Of a stretch of DNA of 5,915 bases, positions 5,577 to 5,915 are shown piece by piece. The stretch's first letter is position 1, and each line of letters starts with the position of its first letter. This DNA comes from Chromatiales bacterium (GTDB lineage: Bacteria; Pseudomonadota; Gammaproteobacteria; UBA6429; Thiohalophilaceae). A model generated the notes under the pieces. The model saw only the letters and a program-made list of their open reading frames with translations. It ran no database searches and had not been told where the DNA came from. The DNA is taken from positions 1-5,915 of the forward strand of contig JAHEDB010000157.1 in NCBI GenBank assembly GCA_024641465.1. The letters run 5' to 3'. The position numbers and the translations under genes are program-made.

Positions 5577-5915
5577 ATGCAACAACAAAAACAACAACCC
5601 CCGAATATACCGCCTGCCACGCCTGCCGAGAAAAATAAACTCGGCGTCATTGTAAAACCTGCCAGCAACCCAAAACGCGTTACGATCCTGGATCGGTGGT
5701 TACTCCGACAGGTGTCGGCGCTGGTTGGCCATCCCCCGTTTGTTGCCTCGCTTTGGGATGGTGTGGAATACATGCATCAATCAGAATTGCCGGTCGTCGC
5801 CCACTTGAAATTCAAGGACCGTGGTGCGTTGTATTGGTTGTTACTCGACCCGGAACTGCACTTTGGTGATCTGTATAGTACCGGTCGGCTGGAAGTCGAG
5901 GGCGACCTGCGGGTG
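5577..5915 (+). CDS. Cyclopropane-fatty-acyl-phospholipid synthase-like methyltransferase, N-terminal part (3' end outside window)
   Basis: The 113 residues present run to the window end without a stop. After a Gln/Pro-rich leader (MQQQKQQPPNIPPATP) come LDRWLLRQVSALVGHPPFVASLWDG and, near the end, HFGDLYSTGRLEVEGDL. These resemble the N-terminal domain of cyclopropane fatty acid synthases and related SAM-dependent methyltransferases, which act on acyl chains of membrane phospholipids. The SAM-binding domain and catalytic residues lie beyond the window, so activity cannot be judged. The ATG has GAGG (5567-5570) 6 nt upstream, and an in-frame TGA at 5562-5564 excludes an earlier ATG. There is no signal peptide, consistent with a cytoplasmic, membrane-associated enzyme. 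A 161-nt gap separates it from the envelope operon, so it is probably a separate transcription unit. Confidence 0.78.
   Translation, partial: MQQQKQQPPNIPPATPAEKNKLGVIVKPASNPKRVTILDRWLLRQVSALVGHPPFVASLWDGVEYMHQSELPVVAHLKFKDRGALYWLLLDPELHFGDLYSTGRLEVEGDLRV

Noticed and set aside
5577..5605. CAA-rich stretch as a tandem repeat
   Set aside because: It is short and irregular, and is explained by the Gln/Pro-rich N-terminus of the CFA-synthase-like protein.

Overview
The window looks like chromosomal DNA from a Gram-negative proteobacterium, most likely a gammaproteobacterium. The reasons are a tightly packed plus-strand operon of exported and outer-membrane proteins, a periplasmic TlpA-type thioredoxin, Shine-Dalgarno-led starts, and protein families that I associate mainly with gammaproteobacteria. 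No species can be named from the sequence. All supported genes are on the plus strand. I see no RNA genes, mobile elements or CRISPR array.

Layout. Positions 1-2028 hold the 3' part of a large gene for an exported haem protein resembling the hydrazine synthase alpha subunit (HzsA): a TolB/PD40-like propeller region, the HzsA-type middle domain, one CxxCH and one CX4CH motif. A 113-nt gap (2029-2141) follows, with several mutually exclusive hairpins. Five genes then run with overlaps or gaps of 14 nt or less. They are an SH3b domain fused to a small beta-barrel (2142-2882), an outer-membrane beta-barrel protein (2852-3508), a TlpA-like thioredoxin (3523-4029), a DUF4266 lipoprotein ending GGGCGCN (4032-4250), and a DUF3570 beta-barrel protein (about 4237-5415). 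A 161-nt gap with inverted repeats separates this operon from the 5' end of a cyclopropane-fatty-acyl-phospholipid synthase-like gene (5577 to the window end).

How the genes may work together (inference). Every complete product of the cassette carries an export signal, and three look like outer-membrane barrels. The thioredoxin could reduce cysteines for haem attachment to the HzsA-like protein, or act on the Cys-Gly-Cys tail of the lipoprotein. The set reads as an uncharacterised envelope redox or outer-membrane system. The HzsA resemblance is not evidence of anammox metabolism, since no other hydrazine synthase subunit is present. The cassette's biochemical role is unknown and is the most interesting aspect of the window.
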